Assembly (NCBI RefSeq): GCF_030159095.1
Contig: NZ_BRXS01000004.1
Span: 115,673-179,672 of the forward strand
Source: Roseisolibacter agri
GTDB taxonomy: Bacteria; Gemmatimonadota; Gemmatimonadetes; Gemmatimonadales; Gemmatimonadaceae
Reading direction: 5' to 3'
Length of the DNA stretch: 64,000 bases
The translations under genes were made by a program, and so were the position numbers. A model generated the notes under the pieces. That model had not been told where the DNA came from. It saw nothing but the letters and a program-made list of their open reading frames with translations, and ran no database searches. Shown here in pieces: positions 29,083-37,735 of this stretch (its first letter is position 1; every line of letters starts with the position of its first letter).

Positions 29083-29739
29083 ATGATTTGGCGCGTCCCT
29101 CCCACCCGGAGCGCCCCGGTGCGTGATCCCGACCCGCTCGCCCCGCGCGGGCAGAGCGTCGACGCCGCGCGCGGCCCGTCTCTCGGACCGTCCCTCGACC
29201 CGTCGCCGGTCGCCCGCGGCCGGCGCCGCTGGACGCGCGTCGGCGTCGCCGTCGAGCCGCCGGGCGACGGCCCGCCGTCCCGCGTGCGCTACCAGTGGGA
29301 CGCCGACACGGAGCTCCTGGTGGCGAGCATCGGCGACCGCCGGAACGGCGGCGCAGCCGCGGCCTCGCTGGAGCTGGAGGGGGCAGACGGCTCGTGGCTC
29401 ACGATCGAGCTGCGCGCGGGGCGCTTCTGCGGGCTGGAGGTGGCGGTGTGGCCGCCCGTGCGCCTGCGTACCGCGGTCGAGCCGCCGCTCGCCACGGAGC
29501 CGGGCCACGTCAGCGTCCCCGAGCTGCTGGCGCTGGGCGCGACGACGGACGTGGAGGTGGACACGCAGCTGGTGGTGGAGGCGGACCGGCAGCGGCGGAC
29601 CTACCACTTCCGTCTCGGGCGGTCGCGGCCGACGCGCGCGGTGCGCGTGGGACGTGATATCTTGCTCGACGTCGACGAGGACGGCGACCTGGCCGGCCTC
29701 TGGCTGCTGAACGTCCCCGCGCAGCCCCTCCCGCACTGA
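29083..29739 (+). CDS. Hypothetical protein preceding the nurA-herA genes
   Basis: 218 residues if ATG 29083 is the start; GTG 29119 (VRDPDPLAPRG) is an equally good start. After a basic, Pro-rich N-terminus comes VRYQWDADTELLVASIGDR, then beta-rich segments such as DGSWLTIELRAGRFCGLEVAVWP. The end is DILLDVDEDGDLAGLWLLNV, which resembles the DUF2283-like strand-turn-strand ending. No membrane segment. It ends 7 nt before the RAM-domain gene and heads that operon. Function not recognised. Confidence 0.65.
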   Translation: MIWRVPPTRSAPVRDPDPLAPRGQSVDAARGPSLGPSLDPSPVARGRRRWTRVGVAVEPPGDGPPSRVRYQWDADTELLVASIGDRRNGGAAAASLELEGADGSWLTIELRAGRFCGLEVAVWPPVRLRTAVEPPLATEPGHVSVPELLALGATTDVEVDTQLVVEADRQRRTYHFRLGRSRPTRAVRVGRDILLDVDEDGDLAGLWLLNVPAQPLPH

Positions 29740-29746
29740 CGTCGCC

Positions 29747-30025
29747 GTGATCACCACCATCGTCCTCATCAAGGCGGAACCGAAGTCGATCACGCAGGCC
29801 GCCACGCGCATCGCGGGCGTCGAGGGCGTGCACGAGGTGTACTCCGTGTCGGGCGAGTGGGACCTGGTGGCGATCGTGCGCGTGGCGGAGTACGAGCAGA
29901 TCGCGCAGGTGGTGACCGAGCAGATCGCGGGCGTGCCGGGGATCAACCGGACGCAGACGCTGACGGCCTTCCGCTCGTACTCGAAGCAGGACCTCGAGCA
30001 GGCCTGGGACATCGGCGTCGAGTGA
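29747..30025 (+). CDS. Stand-alone Lrp/AsnC ligand-binding (RAM) domain protein
   Basis: 92 residues forming a single RAM domain (beta-alpha-beta-beta-alpha-beta): ITTIVLIKAEPKSITQAATRI, VEGVHEVYSVSGEWDLVAIV, INRTQTLTAFRSY. It lacks the helix-turn-helix of full Lrp proteins. Such domains dimerise and bind small effectors such as amino acids. GTG 29747 start. Its last four bases (GTGA) overlap the nurA start, so nurA translation is coupled to it. Confidence 0.85.
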   Translation: MITTIVLIKAEPKSITQAATRIAGVEGVHEVYSVSGEWDLVAIVRVAEYEQIAQVVTEQIAGVPGINRTQTLTAFRSYSKQDLEQAWDIGVE

Positions 30026-31089
30026 GCGAGGCGCGGCACGGCGAGACCGCGCCCGCGCCGCCGGCAGCGCAGCCGGCAGCGCCACCGGCCGCGTCGCTGC
30101 ACGTCGTCCGCCGCCGGCTGCGCGAGCTGCTGCAGGGCGGGCTGGGTGACGAGGCGGGCGCGCCGCTGGAAGCGCAGTCCCTCGGCACGCCCGAGGCGCC
30201 GCGGCTCGTCTCGGCCCAGCCGATCGAGGGTCACGCGCTGCGCGCGGTGCGCACGGACACGGCGCCCGACGCGGCGCCCGCGGTGCTCGTGGCGTTCCTC
30301 GACGGCACGCAGGCGAGCCACGTCGCGCACTACGACGACGGCCTGCCGATCGTCCTCGGGCGCGTCGCCGCAGTGGTGCGTGCGCGACGCGGGCGGACGC
30401 TGCACACGTGGGCGCGTCCGATCGTCGAGCACCGCCTGTACGCGCCGTGCGCGCACCTGTCGCCGGCAACGCGTGCCGTGCTCGCGTCGGCCGGCGTGCC
30501 GGTCGTCGACACGACGGAGCCAGGGCCCGACGGCACGGTGCCCGCGCCGCATCCGCTCGCGCTCCTCGAGCGCGCCGTGCACTTCGTGCAGGCGGACCGC
30601 GAGCGGGCCGAGCGCGATCTCGCCGAGCGCTGGTGCCGGCGCGACGGTGACGGGCTGCGCGCCGCGCTGTGCGTCGACGGCAGCATCCAGGGGAGCGAGC
30701 AGCTCGCGGCCGCGCCGTGCGTCATCGGCATCGTCAAGAGCCACCGGACGATGTACGCCGAGGGCGCGGCGCTGCGCACCGTGCTGGCGCTCGCGCGCGG
30801 GGAGCGGTCGACGGTGTTTCGCGTCAGCGTCGGTCGCCGGCAGCCGGTCGCGAGTTGGTACCTGCGGCTGCGCGATCCCGCGGGCCGCGATCCGATGTGG
30901 GGCCTCGTGCGTCTCGAGGCGGCGCTGCCCGACCGCGGCGACGCGCCCGCGGCGCTGACGCAGCGCGCCGACGCGATCTCACGCGCGGTGCTGGCCGAAG
31001 TGTCGCCGCTGTCGCTGCCCGACGCGCGGTGGGACAAGCTCGTGTACCCAATCCGCGACTGCGAGCAGTTCCTGCGCGCCGTCTGCTAG
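30022..31089 (+). CDS. nurA: NurA-family 5'-3' nuclease
   Basis: 355 residues. NurA is a Mn-dependent nuclease that works in a ring with the HerA translocase to resect DNA ends. The two acidic motifs are FLDGTQAS with D94 and CVDGSIQG with D219. The family segment VIGIVKSHRTMY and the C-terminal WYLRLRDP are also present. The first 25 residues are an Ala/Pro-rich extension. The GTG start at 30022 overlaps the preceding stop (GTGA). The next gene, 8 nt on, is herA, the pairing known from archaea, Thermus and Deinococcus. Confidence 0.85.
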   Translation: MSEARHGETAPAPPAAQPAAPPAASLHVVRRRLRELLQGGLGDEAGAPLEAQSLGTPEAPRLVSAQPIEGHALRAVRTDTAPDAAPAVLVAFLDGTQASHVAHYDDGLPIVLGRVAAVVRARRGRTLHTWARPIVEHRLYAPCAHLSPATRAVLASAGVPVVDTTEPGPDGTVPAPHPLALLERAVHFVQADRERAERDLAERWCRRDGDGLRAALCVDGSIQGSEQLAAAPCVIGIVKSHRTMYAEGAALRTVLALARGERSTVFRVSVGRRQPVASWYLRLRDPAGRDPMWGLVRLEAALPDRGDAPAALTQRADAISRAVLAEVSPLSLPDARWDKLVYPIRDCEQFLRAVC

Positions 31090-31097
31090 CCGCATTC

Positions 31098-33062
31098 ATG
31101 ATTGCATCGTCGCCCGCTCCGTTCGGCCGCGTCGTCGCCACCGAGCGGCGCCCCAACACGGCGTTCGAGTTCCACTTCTGGACGTCGCTCGACACGCCCA
31201 TCGGCATCGGCACCATCGTGCGCGTGGTGGGCGACGTGCCGGTCGGCGGCGCACGTCCGACAGTGTATGGCGTGGTGACGGAGGGCTTCGCGTACACGGA
31301 CCTCCAGACGCCGCTGCACGACGTGCTGGGACACGACGGCTCGCCGGAGAACCCGGGCTACGCCGCCACCGCGCGCGCCGAGATCCGCCTCTACACCGCG
31401 GCCGTGCTGCGCCAGATCCCAGAGGAGCCGCTGCAGCCCGTCCCCATGGGCGAGGTCTTCCTGGCCGACGATGCCGACGTCGCCGTCGCGCTGCGCATGG
31501 ACGGCTACCTCAAGGAGGGCGCGCGCACCGGCGTCCCGGTCGGCGTCTACCGCGCGGGCGGGATGGAGTCGCCCATCTACCTCGACGCCGACTTCCTCGT
31601 CGGGCCCGAGGCCGCGCACCTGAACATCAGCGGCGTGTCGGGACTCGCCACCAAGACCAGCGCCGTCGAGTGGCTGCTGGCGTCGCTGTTCGCGCACTTC
31701 CCGGCGGAGAAGGGCTCGGTGGCGGCGATCTGCTTCAACGTGAAGGGGCCGGATCTCCTCTTCCTCGACCAGCCCGGGAAGCTCGACGAGGCCGACCTCG
31801 CGCTGTACGAGCGGCTGGAGGTTCCGGCGCGGCCGTTCGACCGCGTGCACTACTACGCGCCGTACAGCGCCAAGGGCTACTCGCTGGCCACGCTGCGCAC
31901 GCACGACGCGCTGCAGCACAACGTGCGGCCGCTGCAGTGGGGGCTCAACGAGGTGCTGCAGTACGCCGAGGTGCTGCTGAACAAGGACGACGTGGACGCG
32001 AAGGCGGACGCGCTCATCGACTTCATCGTGGAGCGCGTCGTCAACAAGTCGTTCAGCGACCCGCTGCTGAAGCGCGCCTATCAGGTGAGGACGTTCGCGG
32101 AGCTCGAGGAGTGGTTCCGCGACCTGCTGATGGCGGTCGAGGGGAAGGGAAGCGGCGACACCTGGCGGACACACCACGTGGCGACCATCCGCAAGGTGCG
32201 GAACCGGCTCACCAACATCGCCCTCCGCTGCCAGGGGCTGGTGACCGACGGCACCAGCACCAGCGACCTCCCGTGGGGCACCTTCGAGGACCGGGCGGTG
32301 TACGTGGTGGACGTCGCCAACCTCGAGGAGGACGCGCAGGACCTGATCTTCGCCCGCGTGGTCTCCAAGCTCCGCGAGCACCTCGAGCGCCGCGACCTGG
32401 GCGTCAAGCACGTCGTCGTCTTCGTGGACGAGCTGAACAAGTATGCGCCCGGCGACGGCCAGGAGACGTACGTCCGCAAGATGCTGCTCGACATCGCGGA
32501 GCGCGGCCGGTACCTGGGGCTCGTGCTCTTCGGGGCCCAGCAGTTCCGCAGCCAGGTGCACCGCCGCGTCGTCGGCAACTCGGGGACGGCGCTCTACGGC
32601 CGCATGGACGCCGACGAGCTGGCGACGCCCGGGTACGCGGTGCTCAGCCCGGCCGTGAAGACCAAGCTCGCCACGCTCGCCAAGGGACAGCTGATGGTCC
32701 GCCACCCGCACTTCACCCAGCCCGTCTTCGTGCGCTTCCCGCGCCCCGCCGTGATGACGGGCCGCGAGGGCGTCGAGCGCTTCCCGCAGGCGGCCGAGCC
32801 GACGCTGGAGGCGGCGGTGACGCGCGCGCTGCGGACGCTCGATCCGGCGGTGACGCTGGCGTGGGTGCAGCAGACGATCGCGCTGCAGGACGAGCGCGCG
32901 GTGCTGGCGGCGCGCGACCGCACGCTGCTGACGCGCCCCGACGACGTGCGCGCGTACTTCGCGGCGCAGTTCCGCGGCATCGTCACGCCGCGGGTGGTGC
33001 CCACCGCGCCCGCCGCGCCGCCGCTGCGCGCGGTGCCGGCCGACGACCCGTACGGCTTCTGA
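31098..33062 (+). CDS. herA: HerA-family hexameric ATPase / DNA translocase
   Basis: 654 residues. An N-terminal HAS-barrel-like region (FHFWTSLDTPIGIGTIVRVVGD) is followed by the RecA/FtsK-like ATPase. Walker A is the variant G179-VSGLATK186-T187. Walker B is VVVFVDELNKYAPG with D444-E445. The conserved FGAQQFRSQVHRRVVGNSGTALYGRMD holds the arginine-finger region. Expected to form a hexameric ring that pumps duplex DNA into NurA. The Walker A form differs from GxxGxGK(T/S) but is seen in bacterial DUF87 proteins. ATG 31098. Confidence 0.87.
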   Translation: MIASSPAPFGRVVATERRPNTAFEFHFWTSLDTPIGIGTIVRVVGDVPVGGARPTVYGVVTEGFAYTDLQTPLHDVLGHDGSPENPGYAATARAEIRLYTAAVLRQIPEEPLQPVPMGEVFLADDADVAVALRMDGYLKEGARTGVPVGVYRAGGMESPIYLDADFLVGPEAAHLNISGVSGLATKTSAVEWLLASLFAHFPAEKGSVAAICFNVKGPDLLFLDQPGKLDEADLALYERLEVPARPFDRVHYYAPYSAKGYSLATLRTHDALQHNVRPLQWGLNEVLQYAEVLLNKDDVDAKADALIDFIVERVVNKSFSDPLLKRAYQVRTFAELEEWFRDLLMAVEGKGSGDTWRTHHVATIRKVRNRLTNIALRCQGLVTDGTSTSDLPWGTFEDRAVYVVDVANLEEDAQDLIFARVVSKLREHLERRDLGVKHVVVFVDELNKYAPGDGQETYVRKMLLDIAERGRYLGLVLFGAQQFRSQVHRRVVGNSGTALYGRMDADELATPGYAVLSPAVKTKLATLAKGQLMVRHPHFTQPVFVRFPRPAVMTGREGVERFPQAAEPTLEAAVTRALRTLDPAVTLAWVQQTIALQDERAVLAARDRTLLTRPDDVRAYFAAQFRGIVTPRVVPTAPAAPPLRAVPADDPYGF

Positions 33063-33119
33063 GCCGCGGCCCGCGCCCGACGCACCGATGATCCGCCGCG
33101 TGTCCCGCCCGCTCCGGGG

Positions 33120-34004
33120 ATGGCCGTGATCGCGCGCCACGCGCTCGCCGGGCTGTCCGGTCTGGCCGCGCTGGTGGCGCCCGCCGGCGTGCTGCGCGCG
33201 CAGACGGCGACCGCGCCCGGGAGCGCGATGGTGACGCTGCGCCTGCGCCCGCGCGCCGGCGATACGCTGCACCTGCGCTTCGAGCAGACCGTCTCGGGCG
33301 CCGCCAAGGCGTCGAAGCCGACGCGGCTGCTCAGCAGCATGATGGTGATCTCGCGCTCGATCGTCGAGTCGAGCGACGCGGCGGGGAGCGTAGTGGTCGC
33401 GCACACCGACTCGGTCGAGCTGCGGATGCCCGGCGCGCCGCCCGAGGCGCTGGCGCGCGCGCGGAAGGGCATGCAGGGGCGTGCGACCCGCATGCGCGTG
33501 GCGCCCGACGGCGCGATGCGCTGGCTCCCCGAGGGCGGGACCGGCGGCCGCGCGGACGCCGCCAGTGGCGCCTCCACGGGCACCGCGCTCGGGCTCCCCG
33601 GTGCGCTGCCCGCGATGCCCGTGGCCATCGGTGCCACCTGGACGCGCACGATGCCGCTGCCCTGGGCCGAAGGGACGCCCGCGCGCGCCGAGGGGGAGGC
33701 GCCGCGGCTGGAGGTCGTCTTCCGCCTCGACTCGGTGGGGCGGGGCGGCACGCTCGCGTTCGTGTCGATGCGCGGGCGCCTGCTGGCGGCCCGCGGCGCA
33801 CCCGTCCGCGTGGGCGGCGCCGCCGTCGACGGCGGAACGGCCGCCGGCCAGCTCCGCCTCGACCTCGGCCGCGGCTGGATCGTCGACTCGCGCGTCGACT
33901 TCGCGCTCGACCTCGTGCCGCCGTCGGCCGCGAGCGCCGCGCCGGGCACGCCGCCCGCGCCGCCGATGCGTGTCGTCGTCTCGCAGCGGCTGGTCGCGCG
34001 CTGA
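33120..34004 (+). CDS. Secreted protein of unknown function between herA and sbcD
   Basis: 294 residues with a signal peptide (ALAGLSGLAALVAPAGVLRAQ). The mature part is beta-rich: MVTLRLRPRAGDTLHLRFEQTV, then HTDSVELRMPG, RATRMRVAPDGAMRW, IGATWTRTMPLPW and RLDLGRGWIVDSRVDFALDL. The design of threshold, weight and final-scaling strands recalls DUF6263-like secreted proteins, but I cannot confirm it. Its periplasmic location makes a role in DNA repair unlikely, so it may simply be embedded in the cluster. ATG 33120. Confidence 0.7.
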   Translation: MAVIARHALAGLSGLAALVAPAGVLRAQTATAPGSAMVTLRLRPRAGDTLHLRFEQTVSGAAKASKPTRLLSSMMVISRSIVESSDAAGSVVVAHTDSVELRMPGAPPEALARARKGMQGRATRMRVAPDGAMRWLPEGGTGGRADAASGASTGTALGLPGALPAMPVAIGATWTRTMPLPWAEGTPARAEGEAPRLEVVFRLDSVGRGGTLAFVSMRGRLLAARGAPVRVGGAAVDGGTAAGQLRLDLGRGWIVDSRVDFALDLVPPSAASAAPGTPPAPPMRVVVSQRLVAR

Positions 34005-34064
34005 GCGTTTGCTGCTGAGCGCTCGCGGGGCGCATTGCCGCGTGCCCCGGTCGGGTCTGGCGCT

Positions 34065-34070
34065 TACCTT
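34065..34070 (+). promoter_or_regulatory. Putative -10 element of sbcD (TACCTT), leaderless layout
   Basis: GCTTACCTT followed by six bases and the ATG. Transcription is expected to start at the ATG itself. This gives sbcDC its own promoter inside the repair cluster. Confidence 0.45.
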
Positions 34071-34076
34071 CCCCGC

Positions 34077-35282
34077 ATGCGCCTCGTCCACCTGTCCGAC
34101 CTCCACCTCGGATTCCGCCAGTACCAGCGGCTGACGCCCGCGGGCGCCAACCAGCGGGAGGTGGACGTCGCGCGCACGTTCGAGCGCACGATCGAGCGGG
34201 TGATCGCGCGGCGCCCCGACCTGGTGCTGATCGCGGGCGACGTGTTCCACGCGGTGCGCCCGTCGAACCCGGCGATCCTGCACGCCTTCCGCCAGTTCAC
34301 GCGGCTGCGCGTCGCGCTCCCGGACACGTTGGTGGTGATGGTCGCCGGCAACCACGACGCGCCCAAGACGAGCGAGACGGGGTGCATCCTGCGCCTCTTC
34401 ACCGAGCTCGGGGTCCACGTCGTCGACGCCGTCGCCGACCGGCTGCACTTCCCCGAGCGCGACCTCTCGATCCTCGCGGTGCCCGACGCGCCCACGGCGA
34501 CGCGGCCGGTGTTCGCGCCCGACGGGACGGCGCGCTGGAACGTGCTGCTCGTGCACGGGGAGGTGGAGGGCATCCTCCCCAAGGAGGCCGTCGCCACCGA
34601 CCGCGCGTCGATCGAGATCACGCGCGAGGAGCTGCGCGCGCCCGAGTGGTCGTACGTCGCGCTGGGCCACTACCACGTCTATCGCGCCGTCGCGCCCAAC
34701 GCGTTCTACTCGGGCTCCATCGACTACACGAGCGCGAACGCGTGGGGCGAGGTGCACGAGGAGCGTGCGGCCGGCATCTCGGGCAAGGGCTTCATCGAGC
34801 GCGACCTGGTCACGGGCGAGCACACCTTCCACCCGATCGAGCCCTCGCGCCCGCTGCTGGAGCTGCCCGAGATCGTGGCGAAGGGGATGTCGTCGGCGGA
34901 GCTGGACGCGGCCATCCGCGCGACGGTCGAGCAGGCGCCGGGAGGCATCGACGACAAGATCGTGCGGCTCGTGGTGCGCGACGTCCCGCGGCACATCGCG
35001 CGCGAGCTCGATCACAAGGCGCTGCGCGAGTTCAAGCGGCGCGCGCTGCACTTCCACCTGCTGACGTACAAGCCCGACGTGCAGCGCGAGGGCGTCGGCG
35101 GCGCGCCCGGCCGGCGGCCGTCGCTGCCCGACATCGTGCGCGAGAAGCTGCGCACGCGCCTCCTGCCGAGCGACGTCGACCGCGACGCGCTCGTCGCCCT
35201 GGGCCTCCGCTACCTCGAGGAGGCCGACGCGCTGGTCGCCACCGAGCCCGCGCTGGTGACGACGGCGGAGGAGGTCGAGTGA
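34077..35282 (+). CDS. sbcD: SbcD/Mre11-type DNA repair nuclease
   Basis: 401 residues, calcineurin-like metallophosphoesterase. All five metal/catalytic motifs are present: D8-L-H10 in SDLHLGF, GD55VFH, GNH93D, LVH160GE and GH198YH200. A C-terminal capping region of about 130 residues precedes the Rad50-binding end. Cleaves DNA ends and hairpins with SbcC. ATG 34077 fits the family start MRLVHLSDLHLG. It overlaps sbcC by four bases. Confidence 0.95.
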   Translation: MRLVHLSDLHLGFRQYQRLTPAGANQREVDVARTFERTIERVIARRPDLVLIAGDVFHAVRPSNPAILHAFRQFTRLRVALPDTLVVMVAGNHDAPKTSETGCILRLFTELGVHVVDAVADRLHFPERDLSILAVPDAPTATRPVFAPDGTARWNVLLVHGEVEGILPKEAVATDRASIEITREELRAPEWSYVALGHYHVYRAVAPNAFYSGSIDYTSANAWGEVHEERAAGISGKGFIERDLVTGEHTFHPIEPSRPLLELPEIVAKGMSSAELDAAIRATVEQAPGGIDDKIVRLVVRDVPRHIARELDHKALREFKRRALHFHLLTYKPDVQREGVGGAPGRRPSLPDIVREKLRTRLLPSDVDRDALVALGLRYLEEADALVATEPALVTTAEEVE

Positions 35283-37735
35283 GGCTCGTCGGGCTGCGCA
35301 TGGTCAACTTCCGTCAGCACGCCGACAGCGCGCTGACGTTCGGCTCGGGGCTCACCGGGATCATCGGCGCCAACGGGTCCGGCAAGACGACCGTGCTGGA
35401 GGCGATCGCGTGGGCGCTGTACGGCAACGCGGCCGCGCGCGGCACGCGCGACTCCATCCGCTTCGTGCGCGCGCAGCCGCGCGCCGCGGTGCGCGTCGAG
35501 CTGGAGTTCGACCTCGCGGGGCACCGCTACCGCGTGGTGCGCGGGCTCACGAGCGCGGAGCTCTACCTCGACGGCGCGGCGGCGCCGATCGCGAACTCGA
35601 TCACCGGCGTCGGCGAGCTGCTGCAGCGCCGGCTCGGGATGACGCGGTCGGAGTTCTTCAACACGTACTTCACCGGGCAGAAGGAGCTGAACGTGATGGC
35701 GGCCATGGGGCCGTCGGAGCGGGCGCAGTTCCTCTCGCGCGTGCTGGGGTACGAGCGGCTGCGCGCCGCGCAGAACCTCGCCCGGGAGCGCCGCAAGCTG
35801 GTCGTCGCCGAGCAGGCGGGGCTGCGCGCGGGCATGCCGGACGCCGACGCGGTCTGGCGCCAGCTCTCCGAGGCCGAGTCGCGCCTCGCCGCCGCGCGCA
35901 CGCTGGCCGAGGCGACCGAGCGACGCCGCGACGAGTCGTCGGCGCGGCTGGCGCGCGTCGCGCCCGAGTGGGAGCGCGCCCAGGGGGAGCGCGAGCGCCT
36001 GCAGGAGATCCTCGGCGAGCTGCGCGTGGCGGAGGGCGAGGAGCAGGCGCTGCTGCGCGAGATGGATCGCGCGGGGCGCGAGCTGGCCGACGTCGCGGGC
36101 GCGCGCGCGGACCTCGAGCGGCTGGCGCAGCGTCTCGCGCCGCTCCCCACGCTGCGCGAGACGCTGGCGCGGCTGGACGAGCTGGCGACGGCGGAGGGCC
36201 GACGCGAAGCGCTGCGCGACTCGGAGCGCGCGCTCGTCGAGGACCTGTCGCGCCTCGACGAGCGCCGCACGCGGCTGGCGTCGGCCGCCGACTTCGAGCG
36301 CGAGACGCTCGCGCAGCTGGAGGTGCGCCGCACCGAGTCGGAGGCCGCGCAGGCAGAGCACGATCGCGAGCGCACGGCGTGGGTGCGCGACCAGCAGGAA
36401 GCGCAGACCAAGCGCGAGGCGCTGCGCGCGCAGTTCGCCGACGTGCAGCAGCAGCGCGACCAGCTCGAGAAGCTCGGGCCCGAGAGCCCGTGCCCGACCT
36501 GCACGCGCCCGCTCGGCGCGAGCTTCCAGACGGTGCTCGATTCGCTCGACGAGCAGCTCGCGACGCTGTTCAGCACCGGGAAGTACTTTCGCAGCCGCGT
36601 CGAGGAGCTGGAGGCGGAGCCCGCGGCCGTGACGCAGCTCGGCCAGCGCCGCCGCGCGCTCGCGACCGAGGTGCAGCAGCTGGAGCGTCGGCTGGCGAAG
36701 TGCCAGGCGGCCGTGCAGGAGCTGGCGCAGATCGACCGGGAGCTGGGCCAGCGACGCGAGCGGCTGGACGCCGTGCGCGCCGACCTCGCGGAGCTGCCCA
36801 CCGGCTACGACGCCGCGCGCCACGCGCTGGTGCGCGACGAGGTGGCGGAGCTGGCGCCGCTGGAGCAGCAGAAGGCGCGCGCGGAGGCGCTGGTGTCGCG
36901 CGAGGCGCAGACGCAGGCCGTGCGCGATCGCGTCACCGCCGCGCTGGCGCAGGTGCGCGACCGCATCGCCGCGCTCGGCGAGCGCCGGCTCGGCGTCGCG
37001 ATCACGGAGGAGCAGTACGCGGAGCTGCGCGGCGCGCACGAGCGTGCGGAGGCGGAGGCGCGCGCGGCGGAGCTGGCGGCGGTGCAGGCGCACGGCGAGG
37101 CGCGCGGCGCGCGCGAGGCGCTGGAGACGGCGGAGACCGCGCGCCGCGAGCTGGCCAAGGTGCAGGCGCGGCTCGATGCGCTGCAGGCCGAGAAGCGCCT
37201 GCACGACGAGCTGGATCGCGCGTACTCGGACCTGCGCACGGACCTCAACTTCCAGCTGCGCCCCGAGCTGTCCGAGCTCGCCAGCCAGTTCCTCGACGAC
37301 CTCACCGACGCGCGCTACTCCGCGATGGAGCTCGACGACCAGTACAACGTCGTCGTGCAGGAGGACGGCGTGCCGAAGCCGGTGATCTCGGGCGGCGAGG
37401 AGGACCTCGCGAATCTCGTGCTGCGCCTCGCGATCTCGCAGATGATCGCCGACCGCGCGGGGCAGAGCTTCTCGCTGCTGATCCTCGACGAGGTGTTCGG
37501 GTCGCTCGACGAGACGCGCCGCGCGAACGTCGTGGAGCTGCTGCGGCGCCTGCACGACCGCTTCGAGCAGGTCATCGTCATCACGCACATCGAGGACGTG
37601 CGCGAGGGGCTCGACCAGGTGATCCGCGTGCGCTACGACGAGGCGCGCGGCGCGTCGGTGGTGGAGCAGGACGACGGCGACGAGTCGGACGCGCTGCTCG
37701 ACTCGGATGCGCCGCTGCTGCTGGAGGCGTCATGA
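35279..37735 (+). CDS. sbcC: SbcC/Rad50-type SMC-like ATPase
   Basis: 818 residues, partner of SbcD. The N-terminal Walker A is G30-ANGSGK36-T, with Q-loop-type FTGQKEL near 136-142. Two long coiled coils flank the zinc hook C405-P-T-C408. The C-terminal signature is ISGGEED around 703-709, a variant of LSGGE, and Walker B is LLILDEVFGSLD with D737-E738. The protein is shorter than E. coli SbcC (over 1000 residues) and closer to archaeal Rad50 length. GTG 35279 overlaps the sbcD stop (GTGA). The tail after the ATPase is acidic (DDGDESDALLDSD). Confidence 0.94.
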   Translation: MRLVGLRMVNFRQHADSALTFGSGLTGIIGANGSGKTTVLEAIAWALYGNAAARGTRDSIRFVRAQPRAAVRVELEFDLAGHRYRVVRGLTSAELYLDGAAAPIANSITGVGELLQRRLGMTRSEFFNTYFTGQKELNVMAAMGPSERAQFLSRVLGYERLRAAQNLARERRKLVVAEQAGLRAGMPDADAVWRQLSEAESRLAAARTLAEATERRRDESSARLARVAPEWERAQGERERLQEILGELRVAEGEEQALLREMDRAGRELADVAGARADLERLAQRLAPLPTLRETLARLDELATAEGRREALRDSERALVEDLSRLDERRTRLASAADFERETLAQLEVRRTESEAAQAEHDRERTAWVRDQQEAQTKREALRAQFADVQQQRDQLEKLGPESPCPTCTRPLGASFQTVLDSLDEQLATLFSTGKYFRSRVEELEAEPAAVTQLGQRRRALATEVQQLERRLAKCQAAVQELAQIDRELGQRRERLDAVRADLAELPTGYDAARHALVRDEVAELAPLEQQKARAEALVSREAQTQAVRDRVTAALAQVRDRIAALGERRLGVAITEEQYAELRGAHERAEAEARAAELAAVQAHGEARGAREALETAETARRELAKVQARLDALQAEKRLHDELDRAYSDLRTDLNFQLRPELSELASQFLDDLTDARYSAMELDDQYNVVVQEDGVPKPVISGGEEDLANLVLRLAISQMIADRAGQSFSLLILDEVFGSLDETRRANVVELLRRLHDRFEQVIVITHIEDVREGLDQVIRVRYDEARGASVVEQDDGDESDALLDSDAPLLLEAS

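Noticed and set aside
30022..33062. NurA-HerA read as a phage-defence system
   Set aside because: Known HerA defence pairs use DUF4297 or Sir2 partners. Here the partner is NurA with SbcCD next door, and no other defence gene is present.
31086..35057. A 1323-codon minus-strand open frame opposite herA and sbcD
   Set aside because: It is the antisense shadow of real genes. It shows Arg/His/Val-rich low-complexity sequence, no domain, and the plus strand has complete motifs for HerA and SbcD.
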